NCBI RefSeq assembly: GCF_007290395.2
Contig: NZ_CP041656.2
Location: forward strand, 4,650,001 to 4,714,000
Length of the DNA: 64,000 bases
From: Bradyrhizobium cosmicum
Lineage (GTDB): Bacteria; Pseudomonadota; Alphaproteobacteria; Rhizobiales; Xanthobacteraceae
Reading direction: 5' to 3'
This document shows, piece after piece, positions 35,186 through 44,765 of the stretch (the first letter of the stretch is position 1; the number at the start of each line of letters is the position of its first letter). Position numbers and translations under genes: made by a program. Below the pieces are notes generated by a model. It searched no databases. It was given only the letters and a program-made list of their open reading frames with translations, and was not told the DNA's origin.

Positions 35186-36322
35186 CTAGATAAAGCGATA
35201 ATTCACAATCGTGGCGAGGTCGGGCGAAAGGTCGAGCCCCGGCCCCTCGCCCAGATCTATCGTTCCGTTTTTTACGCTGGCAACAGGTCCACAGAATAGA
35301 TCGCGTAGCGGATTGTCGTTGGTATCTACCTCCAGCCAACCATCTCCTGCTATGCCTGCCAGCAGGTGCGCCGAGGCGAGCAGACCGATGCCGCCACCGA
35401 GGTAATGCGGGCAGAAGGTCTTCCCAGCTTTGAGAATGTCACTTGCCAATCCGACGCAGGCGCTGAGCCCTCCCCATTTCGCGATATCAGGCTGGACCAC
35501 GCCAAGCACGTCCTCGGCGAGGACTTGCTTGAAGCCCTCGACGCTTGCGATGTTCTCACCGGCGGCGATCGGCATTTTCGCGCTCGCCCGCAGCTTGTGC
35601 CATTCCTCCCGCGGCCGGTCGGCGCGGATGGGCTCTTCCAGCCAGCGCAGGTCGAATTCAGCAAGACGCGGGAGCATCTCCAGCGCCTGATCGACCGACC
35701 AGCCCTGATTGGCATCCGCGGCGAGCATGCGGGTTCCGGCGATGGCCCGAAGCGCGGCGAGATTGGCCAGATCTGTATCGGCGCCGAAGCCGACCTTGAG
35801 CTTCAGCGCGCGATGACCGCGCTTGAGCGCGGCTTCGGCCGTCTGAGCCGCACCGCTGGGATTGATGCCGCTGGCATAGACCTTGATAGTGCTGGCGCGC
35901 CCGCCGAGCAGCCGCCACAACGGCAAATGCCGGCGGCGCGCAAAAAGGTCCCACAGCGCGAGATCGATGCCGGAGATTGCCTGCGCAAACGGCCCGGGCT
36001 CGCCGCATTGCAGCGCCAGCACCTCTGTGCCCCTCGTCAGGATGTCGAAGGCCTGAGCCGGGTGATCGAACTTTCGTCCGACGAGGCCCGGCGCGAGCAC
36101 CTCGTTGACCAGCCGGGCGCGATGCTCCGCGCCCGGTGCCGGAAAATTCGACCAAGCCTCCCCCCATCCCTCGACGCCGTCTTCATCGACGGCGCGAATG
36201 AAGACGGCAGGACGGTTGAGCATCTTGCCAAACGAGGTCACCACCGGTGTCGCCAGCGGATAGCGATAGCAGAGGGCTTCGATTGAACGGATGGTGAAGT
36301 CGTCAGTCGTCATATAGCTCAC
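35186..36322 (-). CDS. Mandelate racemase/muconate lactonizing enzyme (enolase superfamily) protein
   Basis: 378 aa with the N-terminal capping domain and C-terminal barrel. Catalytic features: LKLKVGFG (KxK at the end of strand 2), metal Asp in LAADANQGW, Glu in LRWLEEPI, Glu in IAAGENIAS, and the second acid-base region DIAKWGGLSACVGLA. It probably dehydrates or epimerises a sugar acid or related polyol acid; the exact substrate cannot be told. It is the last gene of the sugar ABC operon, 40 bp after the aldolase gene, suggesting linked carbohydrate-acid metabolism. Confidence 0.88.
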   Translation of the reverse strand: MSYMTTDDFTIRSIEALCYRYPLATPVVTSFGKMLNRPAVFIRAVDEDGVEGWGEAWSNFPAPGAEHRARLVNEVLAPGLVGRKFDHPAQAFDILTRGTEVLALQCGEPGPFAQAISGIDLALWDLFARRRHLPLWRLLGGRASTIKVYASGINPSGAAQTAEAALKRGHRALKLKVGFGADTDLANLAALRAIAGTRMLAADANQGWSVDQALEMLPRLAEFDLRWLEEPIRADRPREEWHKLRASAKMPIAAGENIASVEGFKQVLAEDVLGVVQPDIAKWGGLSACVGLASDILKAGKTFCPHYLGGGIGLLASAHLLAGIAGDGWLEVDTNDNPLRDLFCGPVASVKNGTIDLGEGPGLDLSPDLATIVNYRFI

Positions 36323-36361
36323 CCTGCGATCGAGACCGGACCACGCGGAGCTGCCACCATC

Positions 36362-37399
36362 TCAGTAAGCGCGCGCGAAGTCTCCCTCCTGCTTGATATC
36401 CGCAAAAACGGGAAAGCGCGCCTTCCAGGGTTTACCCTTTGCCATGGTCAGCTGGTTGAGTCGCTCCAGCACGCCGAGGCCATCCTTGCGCAGACTTGCG
36501 GAAACTGCGGCGCGGTCCGGAAAGTTCTTCAGGACGGCGTCGAGCCAGATGGTTCGGCCAGCGAGAAAACCGCTCGCGCCGGCGGCATAGGAGTAGTCGA
36601 GCACGCGCTCGAATTTCTCCGGCGCAGCGCCGCCGGACAGCAGCACCCAGGGAATGCTCCGCTCACGGCAGATATCGCCGATCGCATCGAACTCCTTCTG
36701 CGCGGCCTTTGCTTCCGCGCTGCCATCGTGAGCCGGCAGGCCGTTCGCCGCGAGCGGGCTCTCAAGCTTGAGGAGGTCGACGCCATATTCCGGCTTGGCG
36801 AACTCGCGCACGCTGTCGATGACGAGGCCCGGGAGCTTGCCCGGCGATTCCACGTAATCGGCGGTGTGGTTGGCGCTGCCGAGGAACGGATAGACCAGCA
36901 GCTCGAGGACATAGGGAATATCGTGACGGGCGCAGTCCTCGCCGATCTCACGCACGAAGCGCTTCTGATGCTCGTTCACGGCCGCATCGGCATCCGGACG
37001 ATACCAGGCCAGCACCTTGACTGCGTCGCCACCCATGGCGCGGATCTTCTCGACGCTCCAATTGGTGATGGCGCGAGACTTGCGGCCGCCGGCGGTTTCC
37101 TCGACGCGGTGCTCTTCCAGAGTCATGATCAACCCGCAGCGTGGCGGCAACAAATCTATCGCCGCGGGCACCGCGAAATTCGGATCGAACAGCATCGAGC
37201 TGCAATGCGGCGCGAGGTTCTCCACCAGAAGCCGCTTCGCGGCGGTGACGTCGGAATACTCCACCTGCTCCCGCGTGATCCCCTTCGCCTTTGCGATGGC
37301 ATCAAACAGCGGCGGCCGCTGATCCAGCGCGACCATGCGAAAGTGGCCGTCCGCATCGGCAAGCCGTGCCAGCCCGCGGTTCTTTCCGATCGTTCTCAT
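36362..37399 (-). CDS. Tagatose-1,6-bisphosphate aldolase-like (LacD/YihT family) class I aldolase
   Basis: A 345-aa TIM barrel. MVALDQRPPLFDAIAKAKG, FDPNFAVPAAIDLLPPRCGL, VKVLAWYRPDA and LLKLESPLAANG (containing the Schiff-base lysine region DLLKLESP) and WVLLSGGAAPEKFE match the LacD/YihT (DeoC/LacD) family. It would cleave a ketose-bisphosphate or a related phosphoketose to two trioses. The partner PfkB kinase overlaps it by 4 nt. ATG at 37399 is chosen because it gives the family N-terminus. Confidence 0.87.
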   Translation of the reverse strand: MRTIGKNRGLARLADADGHFRMVALDQRPPLFDAIAKAKGITREQVEYSDVTAAKRLLVENLAPHCSSMLFDPNFAVPAAIDLLPPRCGLIMTLEEHRVEETAGGRKSRAITNWSVEKIRAMGGDAVKVLAWYRPDADAAVNEHQKRFVREIGEDCARHDIPYVLELLVYPFLGSANHTADYVESPGKLPGLVIDSVREFAKPEYGVDLLKLESPLAANGLPAHDGSAEAKAAQKEFDAIGDICRERSIPWVLLSGGAAPEKFERVLDYSYAAGASGFLAGRTIWLDAVLKNFPDRAAVSASLRKDGLGVLERLNQLTMAKGKPWKARFPVFADIKQEGDFARAY

Positions 37400-38355
37400 G
37401 GCTTCGTCCTCATGAATGCAAGACACTCGTTGATGGTGGGAATTCCGTTGCGACCGCCGGCGTGGCCGCATTTCATCGCAGCCGTGGCAGCCGAGAACGC
37501 CATGGCTGTGCGCACATCGAGGCCGAGGCCGATCGCGAGCGCATAGGCGCCATGGAAGACGTCCCCCGCGCCGGTGGTGTCGACGACGTCGACGGCATAG
37601 GCCGCCTGTCGTTGCAGCCGGCCGCCTTCGTGCCAGCTCACGCCCTGCTCGCCTCGCGTGACGGCAACGACACGGCAGCCGAAGCGGGCGATCGCGGCGA
37701 GAGATTCATCCTTGGCCGACCCAGCGAAGGAGGTGAGCGCGGGTTCGGAGAAGATGGCGTGGTCCGTCAGCGGCAGCAGCCGTTCAAACACCTCGGCATC
37801 CGCCATGTCGCCGTCGAGCACCGTCGGAATGCCGCATCTCCGCGCCTCACCGAACAGCGTTGCCGCGCCCTCGACCCAGCGCGGATCGGCCAGCACCGCG
37901 GAGGCGCGGGAAACCGCATCCAGCGGAAGCCAGTCTGCAGCTTCCGGATAGTGACCACGAAAATTGACGATCTGCCGCTCACCGGAACTGTCGACGATGA
38001 TTCCCGATACCGACGAGCGACCGTCGGGGAACAGCCGGAAATTGGCGACGTCGACGCCTTCAGCGGAGAAGGAGGACTTCATCTCATGACCGGCGGCGTC
38101 GCTTCCTGCCCGCCCCCAGAACGCAACGGACGCACCGAGCCTTGCCACAGCCACGCTCGCATTGGCCGCCATGCCGCCACCGAGCGTGCCGTATCCAGTT
38201 GCCTTGATCTTCTCGCTTTGCCCGGCAAACAGACGATCGACGCGCCAGACCTGATCGAGCGCCGACAGACCCAGGCAGATCACGTGCACCGACCTGGCCT
38301 TGGACAGGACGCCCGAGAGCGGCGAGAGATCTCCGATGTCGGTCGACGCACTCAC
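37396..38355 (-). CDS. PfkB/ribokinase-family sugar kinase
   Basis: A 319-aa kinase with the GTG start at 38355. N-terminal motif GGGMAANASVAVARLGA and C-terminal signature VDTTGAGDVFHGAYALAIG with the catalytic Asp are intact. Substrate likely a ketose or ketose phosphate destined for the LacD/YihT-like aldolase encoded next. It overlaps both neighbours (4 nt each), so it is firmly in the operon. Confidence 0.9.
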   Translation of the reverse strand: MSASTDIGDLSPLSGVLSKARSVHVICLGLSALDQVWRVDRLFAGQSEKIKATGYGTLGGGMAANASVAVARLGASVAFWGRAGSDAAGHEMKSSFSAEGVDVANFRLFPDGRSSVSGIIVDSSGERQIVNFRGHYPEAADWLPLDAVSRASAVLADPRWVEGAATLFGEARRCGIPTVLDGDMADAEVFERLLPLTDHAIFSEPALTSFAGSAKDESLAAIARFGCRVVAVTRGEQGVSWHEGGRLQRQAAYAVDVVDTTGAGDVFHGAYALAIGLGLDVRTAMAFSAATAAMKCGHAGGRNGIPTINECLAFMRTKP

Positions 38356-39425
38356 AGCAGGACCTGTCCATTGGTTGCGTCGAACAAATGCGTCTTGCCG
38401 GACTGCGGACGCAGGTTGAGGCGGTCACCAACCTTCGGCCGCAGCGCTGGATCGACCCGTGCGATCGCGGAGACGCCGGCAAGGTCGAAATGGATCAGCG
38501 TGTCCGAGCCGAGCGGCTCGACCAGCCGAACGGTGACAGCGACACCATCGGCCGCATCCGCGGCCAATACAAAATGCTCTGGCCGAATGCCGAGGACGGC
38601 ATTCCCTGCCTGCCGCAGCCGACCTGCGATCTCACCATCCAGCGGCACGGCCGTTTCGCCTTGCGACAGGATCGCGCTCTGCCCGCGCCATTCGACCGGA
38701 AAGAAATTCATCGCGGGCGAGCCGATGAAGCCGGCGACGAACTGGTTTGCGGGCCGCTCGTAGACCGTCTCCGGCGTGTCATATTGCTGGATCGTGCCAC
38801 TCTGGAGCACGACGATGCGGTCGGCCATGGTCATGGCCTCGATCTGGTCGTGGGTGACGAAGACCATCGTGGTCTTCAGCTGCTGCGACAGCGCCTTGAT
38901 CTCGGCACGTACCTGCCCGCGCAGCTTTGCGTCGAGATTGGACAACGGCTCATCGAACAGGAAAGCTTTGGGATTGCGCACGATAGCGCGCCCCATGGCA
39001 ACGCGCTGGCGCTGCCCGCCAGACAGCTCCTTTGGCTTGCGGTCGAGATAGGGCTCGATGTGCAGCAACGCCGCGGCTCGCTTCACGCGGGCGTCGATCT
39101 CCGCCTTTGGCGTTCCCCGCAGCTCCAGTGCAAACGACATGTTGTCGTAGACGCGCATATGCGGATAGAGCGCGTAGTCCTGGAACACCATCGCAATGTC
39201 GCGCTGTGCGGCCTGCACACCGTTGACGCGTTTGTCGCCTATATAGAGATCACCAGACGAAATCGGTTCGAGACCGGCGATGATCCGCAGCAGGGTCGAC
39301 TTGCCGCAGCCGGATGGGCCGACGAAGACGACGAATTCGTGGTCGGCGATCTCCAGATTGAGATCGGGGATCACGGTGAAATTGCCGTAGCGTTTGGTGA
39401 GGTTACGGATCGAGATCGATGCCAT
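38352..39425 (-). CDS. Sugar ABC transporter ATP-binding protein (MalK/UgpC type)
   Basis: 357 aa. ATPase domain: Walker A GPSGCGKST, Q-loop MVFQDYALYPHMRVYDNM, signature LSGGQRQRVAMGRAI, Walker B AFLFDEPLSNLD, switch His FVTHDQIEAMTMAD. A C-terminal OB-fold regulatory domain follows (VAGFIGSPAMNFFPV, LGIRPEHF). It powers the two permeases and binding protein encoded upstream in the same operon. Confidence 0.95.
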   Translation of the reverse strand: MASISIRNLTKRYGNFTVIPDLNLEIADHEFVVFVGPSGCGKSTLLRIIAGLEPISSGDLYIGDKRVNGVQAAQRDIAMVFQDYALYPHMRVYDNMSFALELRGTPKAEIDARVKRAAALLHIEPYLDRKPKELSGGQRQRVAMGRAIVRNPKAFLFDEPLSNLDAKLRGQVRAEIKALSQQLKTTMVFVTHDQIEAMTMADRIVVLQSGTIQQYDTPETVYERPANQFVAGFIGSPAMNFFPVEWRGQSAILSQGETAVPLDGEIAGRLRQAGNAVLGIRPEHFVLAADAADGVAVTVRLVEPLGSDTLIHFDLAGVSAIARVDPALRPKVGDRLNLRPQSGKTHLFDATNGQVLL

Positions 39426-39427
39426 GA

Positions 39428-40432
39428 TCAGTCCAATGCCAGCACGGGCTTGATCAGCTCGCCTTTGGCGAAGCGGGCGAAATTCTCAGGGAGAGCCGAC
39501 AGCCCGAACTCGTTATCGACGAGGACGCGGTATTCGTCCTTGTACCTGCGCAACAGCTCTACATTCGGCTCGAAATCCGAGACCGGGAAATAGAAGGTCC
39601 GGATCATGTAGAAATCCTTGCGGCGGAACACCTTGCCTTCCTCGATCATCCAGGGCGCCGCGTTTTCACCGACCAACACCAGCGCGCCACGCGGCAGGAC
39701 GAGCTCGATGCCGAGATTGCGCGCCGCATGCGCGCCCGAGCACTCCATGATGAGAGCGAAGCGCTTCGAGGCATCGCCAACCGGATGCGCCTTCGCACCA
39801 AAGGATTGCGCGATCTTGAGCCGCGCCGGGTTGGGATCGGCGACCCAGATATCGTCGTAACCGAGCGCGCGAAGCGCCAGCACGACGCCGAGGCCGACGG
39901 GCCCTGCCCCCATCACGAGAACGGCTCCGGCCTCTCCGGCTGGCACCACGCGGCTGACAAAGCGCACCGCATGCGCCGACGTGCCAATGGTGTCGAGCAG
40001 CAGCGGCGCGAGGCTATCTTCGATGTCGTCAGGTACCGGCAGCAGGCAGTTTTCCGGCACCGGCACGTATTCGGCATAGCCGCCCGGCCTGTTCCAGCCA
40101 ATCAGGCTCGATACTTCCAGGCACATCTGGGTATCGCCGCGCTTGCAGGCCGCGCAATGGTCGCAGTGCAAGGGGATATAGACGGCGCAGCGGCGGCCAT
40201 GGAATCGGTGGCCGGGTTGTTCGACCACGCCAAAAATCTCATGACCGGCGGTAAATTCGGCGCCCTTGTGCCAGAGTTTGAAATCGGAGCCGCACAGAGC
40301 AGTGCGCGAGACGCGCACCAGCACTTCACCCGCTCCGACGTCGGGTATCGCCACGCGCTCGACGGTAATGCGGTCGTCGCCATGGAAGACCGCTGCCTGC
40401 ATGAGCGAATTCGGACGAGGTGACAGATTCAT
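39428..40432 (-). CDS. Zinc-dependent alcohol (polyol) dehydrogenase, MDR family
   Basis: 334 aa. Catalytic zinc site residues in RTALCGSDFKLW and FTAGHEIFG; structural zinc cysteines CDHCAACKRGDTQMC; Rossmann motif VMGAGPVGLGVVLAL. The layout matches sorbitol/threonine-dehydrogenase-type enzymes that oxidise a polyol to a ketose. It lies between the permease and ATPase genes, so it probably acts on the imported substrate. Confidence 0.9.
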   Translation of the reverse strand: MNLSPRPNSLMQAAVFHGDDRITVERVAIPDVGAGEVLVRVSRTALCGSDFKLWHKGAEFTAGHEIFGVVEQPGHRFHGRRCAVYIPLHCDHCAACKRGDTQMCLEVSSLIGWNRPGGYAEYVPVPENCLLPVPDDIEDSLAPLLLDTIGTSAHAVRFVSRVVPAGEAGAVLVMGAGPVGLGVVLALRALGYDDIWVADPNPARLKIAQSFGAKAHPVGDASKRFALIMECSGAHAARNLGIELVLPRGALVLVGENAAPWMIEEGKVFRRKDFYMIRTFYFPVSDFEPNVELLRRYKDEYRVLVDNEFGLSALPENFARFAKGELIKPVLALD

Positions 40433-40439
40433 CAGAGAC

Positions 40440-41267
40440 CTAGCCTTTCACCGCGCCGAGCGTCAGTCCGGATACCAGCCAGCGCTGAACCAGGGCCGCC
40501 AGCACCAGCGGCGGCAACGCGATCAGCGTCGCCGCGGCCATGAGGGCGCCCCACTGCGTCGAGCCTTCGCCGATGAAGTTGAAGGCCGCCGCGATCAGCG
40601 TCTTGCTGTCGCCATTGGATAGCACCAGCGCAAATAGGAAGTAGTTCCAGGAGAAGACGAAAGCGAGGATCGCCGAGACCGCGACACCCGACGCTACCAG
40701 CGGCAGCGCGATACGCCAGAGGATGCGCGTGACGCTGCATCCGTCGACCTGGGCTGCCTCGAACACGCTGCGCGGAATGCCGTCGAACGACGGCAGCAGC
40801 ACCCAGATCACGATCGGCAGCGTGATCACGGCGTGGCTCAGGATCAGTGCGGTGTAGGAGCCGATCATGCCGACCTGCCGGAACATGACGTACCATGGCA
40901 GCAGGAAAAGCGTGCCGGGTGCCATGCGCGCCGCCAGCGTCAGGATCGCCGGCCATGAGATCCGCGTCCAGGATACGGCGAAGGCGGCAGGGATTCCGAA
41001 CAGCAGCCCGAGCGCGGTGGAGCCGACCGTGACCACCAGGCTATTGAAAGCGTAGCTCATGAACGGCGTCGTTCTGGTCAACTCGGCGTAGTTCGCCAGC
41101 GTCGGCGTGAAGATCAGCGTCGGCGGATAGGCCGTCACCTCGAAGGACGGCTTGAACGAGGACAGCACCATCCAGACCGTCGGCGTCATGATGACGATGC
41201 CGGCGAACACGAGCTGCAGCGTGTTGAGCCAGCGGATCCAGCGGTCGGTGGTGGCGGCGTCGTTCAT
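40440..41267 (-). CDS. Carbohydrate ABC transporter permease (MalG type)
   Basis: A 275-aa inner-membrane protein with six membrane helices and the EAA loop EAAQVDGCSVTRILWRIALP. The first helix is LQLVFAGIVIMTPTVWMVLS. Partner of the MalF-type permease whose stop is 4 nt upstream. Confidence 0.93.
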   Translation of the reverse strand: MNDAATTDRWIRWLNTLQLVFAGIVIMTPTVWMVLSSFKPSFEVTAYPPTLIFTPTLANYAELTRTTPFMSYAFNSLVVTVGSTALGLLFGIPAAFAVSWTRISWPAILTLAARMAPGTLFLLPWYVMFRQVGMIGSYTALILSHAVITLPIVIWVLLPSFDGIPRSVFEAAQVDGCSVTRILWRIALPLVASGVAVSAILAFVFSWNYFLFALVLSNGDSKTLIAAAFNFIGEGSTQWGALMAAATLIALPPLVLAALVQRWLVSGLTLGAVKG

Positions 41268-41271
41268 GACA

Positions 41272-42159
41272 TCACCATGCCACCGCGCCGCGCAGGCGGT
41301 TGAAGGCCAACACCGCGCCGAACACGATCGCTGTCAACGTCAGCATCAGGGCGCTGGCATAGCCGATGTCGAAGAACTCGAAGCCAACCCGGAATCCGTA
41401 GATGTTGAGCGTGTTCGAGGCGTTGCCGGGACCACCCTGGGTGGTGATGTAGATGATGTCGAAGAAACGCAGCAGATCGACGCTGCGCAGGATCGCCGCG
41501 GTGACGATGGTCGGCAGCAGCAGCGGCAGCGTGATGCGCTGGAAGGTCTTGAACGGAGACGCACCGTCGATCTGCGCGGCCTCGTAGACGCTCGGCGGTA
41601 GCGACTGCAATCCGCCCAGCACAATCAGCGCAACATAGGGCGTCCACTGCCAGCTGTCGATCAGCGCCACGGTCGGGATGACCCAGGTCGGCGAGGCCAG
41701 CCAGTCCGACGGCGGCAGGCCGAACGCCTGCAGGATGTAGTTTGCCGCGCCGAGCGACGGATCGAGGATCACGAGCCACATCATGCCGGCCACGACAGGC
41801 GGCATCATGAACGGCGAGATGAACAGCGAGCGGACGATGCCCGGCAGGCGCTTGGCGTGGAACAGCACCAGCGCCAGCCAAACGCCGAAGACGAGTTGCA
41901 GCACCAGTGACAGCACGAACAGCGCGATCGTGACCCACAGCCCGTGCCAGAACTCGACGTCGGAGATCAGCTTCGAATAATTGGCGAGGCCTGCAAAAGA
42001 TTGCTTGCCGGTCGAGGAGAAGGTCTGGAAACCGAGCCAGATCGTATAGACGACCGGAAACGCGATCATCGCGACCGTAAAGGCCACGGCCGGCGCCGAG
42101 AGCGCCGCCATCTCCAGCTTCTGCCGGTCCTGCGTGAGCGTCGCAACCGTATCAGACAT
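41272..42159 (-). CDS. Sugar ABC transporter permease (MalF type)
   Basis: 295 aa, six membrane helices (ALSAPAVAFTVAMIAFPVVY first) and EAA loop EAAQIDGASPFKTFQRITLP. The ATG at 42159 (MSDTVATLTQ) gives the family N-terminus; the longer open frame is not coding-like. It forms the pore with the next gene's product. Confidence 0.93.
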   Translation of the reverse strand: MSDTVATLTQDRQKLEMAALSAPAVAFTVAMIAFPVVYTIWLGFQTFSSTGKQSFAGLANYSKLISDVEFWHGLWVTIALFVLSLVLQLVFGVWLALVLFHAKRLPGIVRSLFISPFMMPPVVAGMMWLVILDPSLGAANYILQAFGLPPSDWLASPTWVIPTVALIDSWQWTPYVALIVLGGLQSLPPSVYEAAQIDGASPFKTFQRITLPLLLPTIVTAAILRSVDLLRFFDIIYITTQGGPGNASNTLNIYGFRVGFEFFDIGYASALMLTLTAIVFGAVLAFNRLRGAVAW

Positions 42160-42218
42160 GCGTTCGTGTCCTCGATCGGGTGGGTACCGGCAGGCCGCAA
42201 GCCTGCCGGTATGAGGCG

Positions 42219-43520
42219 TCAGTTCAGCGCGATCAGCGCGTCCAGCGCCTTGTCGGCATCCGCGCAAGCCTGATCGACGGTCTTTTGCTTCAGGATCAGA
42301 TCCTGCACCGCCTGCCCGATGAACTCGCGCGATTGCGGATTGGCGACGATGGGATAGCCGACTTCGGACGAGCCCTTGGTGGCGAGCACGTCGAGCGCTG
42401 CCTGCCATTCCTTCCGCACCGGCTCCTCATCGATCCACTTGCGATATTCGGGATCGTTGGCGACTGCCGGACGCGGCGGCGCAATACCCTGGAGCGCCAT
42501 CTTCTTCTGTACCTCAGGACTGGTCGCCCATTGCACGAAGTACCAGGCCGCATCCGGTTGCCTGCTGTGCGAGGACACCGCCATGCCCCAGCCGATCGTG
42601 GTCGGCACCTGGCCGGCATCACCCGCCGGGAACGGCAACAGGCCGGTATCCTTCAGGCGTGCGCCGCCTTCCATGACCGTGCGCAGCTCATTGGAGGATT
42701 CGAAAGCCATCGCAGCGCGGCCGCCGCGATACAGAGCGGAAATCTGCTGGAAGCTGTAGTTCACGACGCCGGGCGGACCGAAATCGCGCAGCAGACGGCT
42801 GTAGGTGTCGAGCGCGTCCTTGGCTTTGGCTGAGCATAAATTCGACTTGCCGTTAGCGATATAGCTGCCGCCGATGTTGTGCAAGACGTTGCTGAAGGTA
42901 TAGGCGATCGCAGGCTTGAGACCGCGGGAGACGAAAGGCGTCACCGTGCCATCGCATGTCTTGATCTTCTCCGCCGCGGCCTCGACGTCCTTGATCGTCT
43001 TTGGTGCCTCGATGCCGCACTTCTTGAAGATATCGGTGCGGTAATAGAAGATCGGGCCTTCGAGGTTCATCGGCATGCTGGTCAGCTTGCCGCCGAAGGT
43101 CGCGGCCTTGACCAGGGCCTGGCTCAGGCCGGAGGCATCATAATCCTTGGCGACCGCTTCTTTCGCCATTGCGGTGAGATCGCCGTACCAGCCGGCGGCG
43201 GCGAACTGCTCGCCCTCGCGCGAGGGCAGCGTCATGAACACGTCGACCTCGTCGCTGTTCGCGTTCATAACCGTAACCAGACGCTGGCGCATCTGCTGTT
43301 CCTGATAGCCGTCGACCTTCAGGGTCATGCCAGTCAGCTTTTCGAAATCGGCCTTGTATGTCAGCAGCGCCTGCGAGACCGGATTGTTGTTGGCAAGAAA
43401 GGTGACGGTCCTGCCCTTGAACTTCATCCAGTCGAAATCGGCCGCATGCGCCTGCGCGCTGACGGCGGCAATTGCGAGAACGGGCAACGCGACCCGCGTC
43501 GCGAGCATCCTGGCCTTCAT
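42219..43520 (-). CDS. Sugar ABC transporter substrate-binding protein
   Basis: 433 aa. Signal peptide MLATRVALPVLAIAAVSAQA-HA, then a family 1 binding-protein body (FLANNNPVSQALLTYKADFE, GWYGDLTAMAKEAVAKDYDA, GRAAMAFESSNE). The ATG at 43520 has GGGAGGAGAG upstream. It is the first gene of the sugar operon and the promoter region with LacI-type sites lies just ahead of it. The ligand may be a polyol or monosaccharide (inference from the catabolic genes). Confidence 0.92.
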   Translation of the reverse strand: MKARMLATRVALPVLAIAAVSAQAHAADFDWMKFKGRTVTFLANNNPVSQALLTYKADFEKLTGMTLKVDGYQEQQMRQRLVTVMNANSDEVDVFMTLPSREGEQFAAAGWYGDLTAMAKEAVAKDYDASGLSQALVKAATFGGKLTSMPMNLEGPIFYYRTDIFKKCGIEAPKTIKDVEAAAEKIKTCDGTVTPFVSRGLKPAIAYTFSNVLHNIGGSYIANGKSNLCSAKAKDALDTYSRLLRDFGPPGVVNYSFQQISALYRGGRAAMAFESSNELRTVMEGGARLKDTGLLPFPAGDAGQVPTTIGWGMAVSSHSRQPDAAWYFVQWATSPEVQKKMALQGIAPPRPAVANDPEYRKWIDEEPVRKEWQAALDVLATKGSSEVGYPIVANPQSREFIGQAVQDLILKQKTVDQACADADKALDALIALN

Positions 43521-43585
43521 CGAACTCTCCTCCCGGCTGGCCCGCCTTGAACTGGAGGGCCTTATGACCACGCTTTAACGCATTC

Positions 43586-43602
43586 TGAAAACGGTTACAT
43601 CT
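43586..43602. promoter_or_regulatory. Second, imperfect LacI-type operator
   Basis: TGAAAACGGTTACATCT resembles the perfect palindrome at 43698-43713: its right half GTTACATC is identical and the CG centre is kept. It lies upstream of the binding-protein gene and about 110 bp from the first site, a spacing that would allow looping repression. Confidence 0.45.
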
Positions 43603-43697
43603 TAGGCATTGGCCCCGCCATGTCAAGCGGTGGACATTTCGTGCATTATACGGCAGATTTTGGGATAAGATCCGCTCTCTTGCAGCCTGCCAAGGAC

Positions 43698-43713
43698 GAT
43701 GTAACGTTACATC
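43698..43713. promoter_or_regulatory. Probable LacI-family operator
   Basis: GATGTAACGTTACATC is a perfect 16-bp palindrome with a central CG, typical of LacI/GalR-family operators. It ends 1 bp before the lacI-type start codon, so binding would repress the regulator's own expression and probably the divergent transporter operon. Confidence 0.75.
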
Positions 43714-43714
43714 A

Positions 43715-44755
43715 ATGCGCTTAACCGACGCAAAATCTGTGAAGCAAGGCATCCGCGCCGTAGCGGCCCGCGCCGGCGTGTCGACGGCGTCGGTCTCGCG
43801 CGCACTCAATAATCCCGATGCAGTCAGCCCGTCCTTGCGCGCTCGCATCGAACAGGCCATCGACGCTCTCGGCTACATCCCGCACGCACCTGCACGCATC
43901 CTGTCGTCGCGGCGCTCGCGTACGCTCGGCGCGATCGTGCCGACGATCGACAACACCATGTTCGCGCGCGGCATCGCGTCGCTGCAGCAGTATCTCTCGT
44001 CGGTTGGATACATGCTGTTTCTCACCACCAGCGGATACGATCTCGACGTCGAACTGCAGCAGGCGCGCAACCTGATCAGCCGCGGCGTCGACGGTCTCGT
44101 GCTGCGCGGCGATTGCCATCACGACGGATTGCGCAAGCTGCTCGCCGACAACGCCGTGCCCTTCATCAATGTCGGCATCTATCAGCCTGATCGACCCTAC
44201 CCCTGCGTCGGCACCGACAACGAATCCGCCGCTCATCGCGCGGCAGCGCACGTCATCGAGCTCGGCCATCGCCGCATAGGGATCGTCTCGGCACTTCAAC
44301 GCAACAACGACCGCGCCAGCGCGCGCGTCGCCGGCTTTCGCCGCGCGCTCGCGGAGAACGGCCTCGAACTTCCTCCCCAATGGCATGTCGAGGTACCCTA
44401 TACGCTGGACGACGCGCGCGAGGCGGCGCGCTATCTCCTCAATCTCAAAGACCGTCCAACCGCCGTAGTGTGCGGTAACGACGTCATCGCCTATGGCGTG
44501 CTGCTAGAGGCGGAGCGCGACGGGTTTTCCGTGCCGCGCGATCTATCAGTGGTCGGGTTCGACGACCTCGACTGGAGTCGCCATTTGCGGCCGAGCCTGA
44601 CCACAATCCACGTTCCGACCGGAGAAACCTGGCAGCGCGCGGGCGAATTTCTGGTGCGTAGCCTTGCCGGCGAGCAGACCATCATGCATCGCGAGATCGA
44701 TTTTTCGCTGGTAGTTCGTGAATCCACGGCGCCGCCTCCGAAATCCCTGAAGTGA
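43715..44755 (+). CDS. LacI-family transcriptional regulator
   Basis: 346 aa. N-terminal helix-turn-helix and hinge: [38 protein letters not shown]. Periplasmic-binding-protein-like effector domain with [40 protein letters not shown] and [20 protein letters not shown]. It is divergent from the sugar ABC operon and its operator palindrome directly precedes the start. It is the likely local repressor, released by a pathway sugar. Confidence 0.93.
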   Translation: MRLTDAKSVKQGIRAVAARAGVSTASVSRALNNPDAVSPSLRARIEQAIDALGYIPHAPARILSSRRSRTLGAIVPTIDNTMFARGIASLQQYLSSVGYMLFLTTSGYDLDVELQQARNLISRGVDGLVLRGDCHHDGLRKLLADNAVPFINVGIYQPDRPYPCVGTDNESAAHRAAAHVIELGHRRIGIVSALQRNNDRASARVAGFRRALAENGLELPPQWHVEVPYTLDDAREAARYLLNLKDRPTAVVCGNDVIAYGVLLEAERDGFSVPRDLSVVGFDDLDWSRHLRPSLTTIHVPTGETWQRAGEFLVRSLAGEQTIMHREIDFSLVVRESTAPPPKSLK

Positions 44756-44765
44756 GCCCCTTCCC

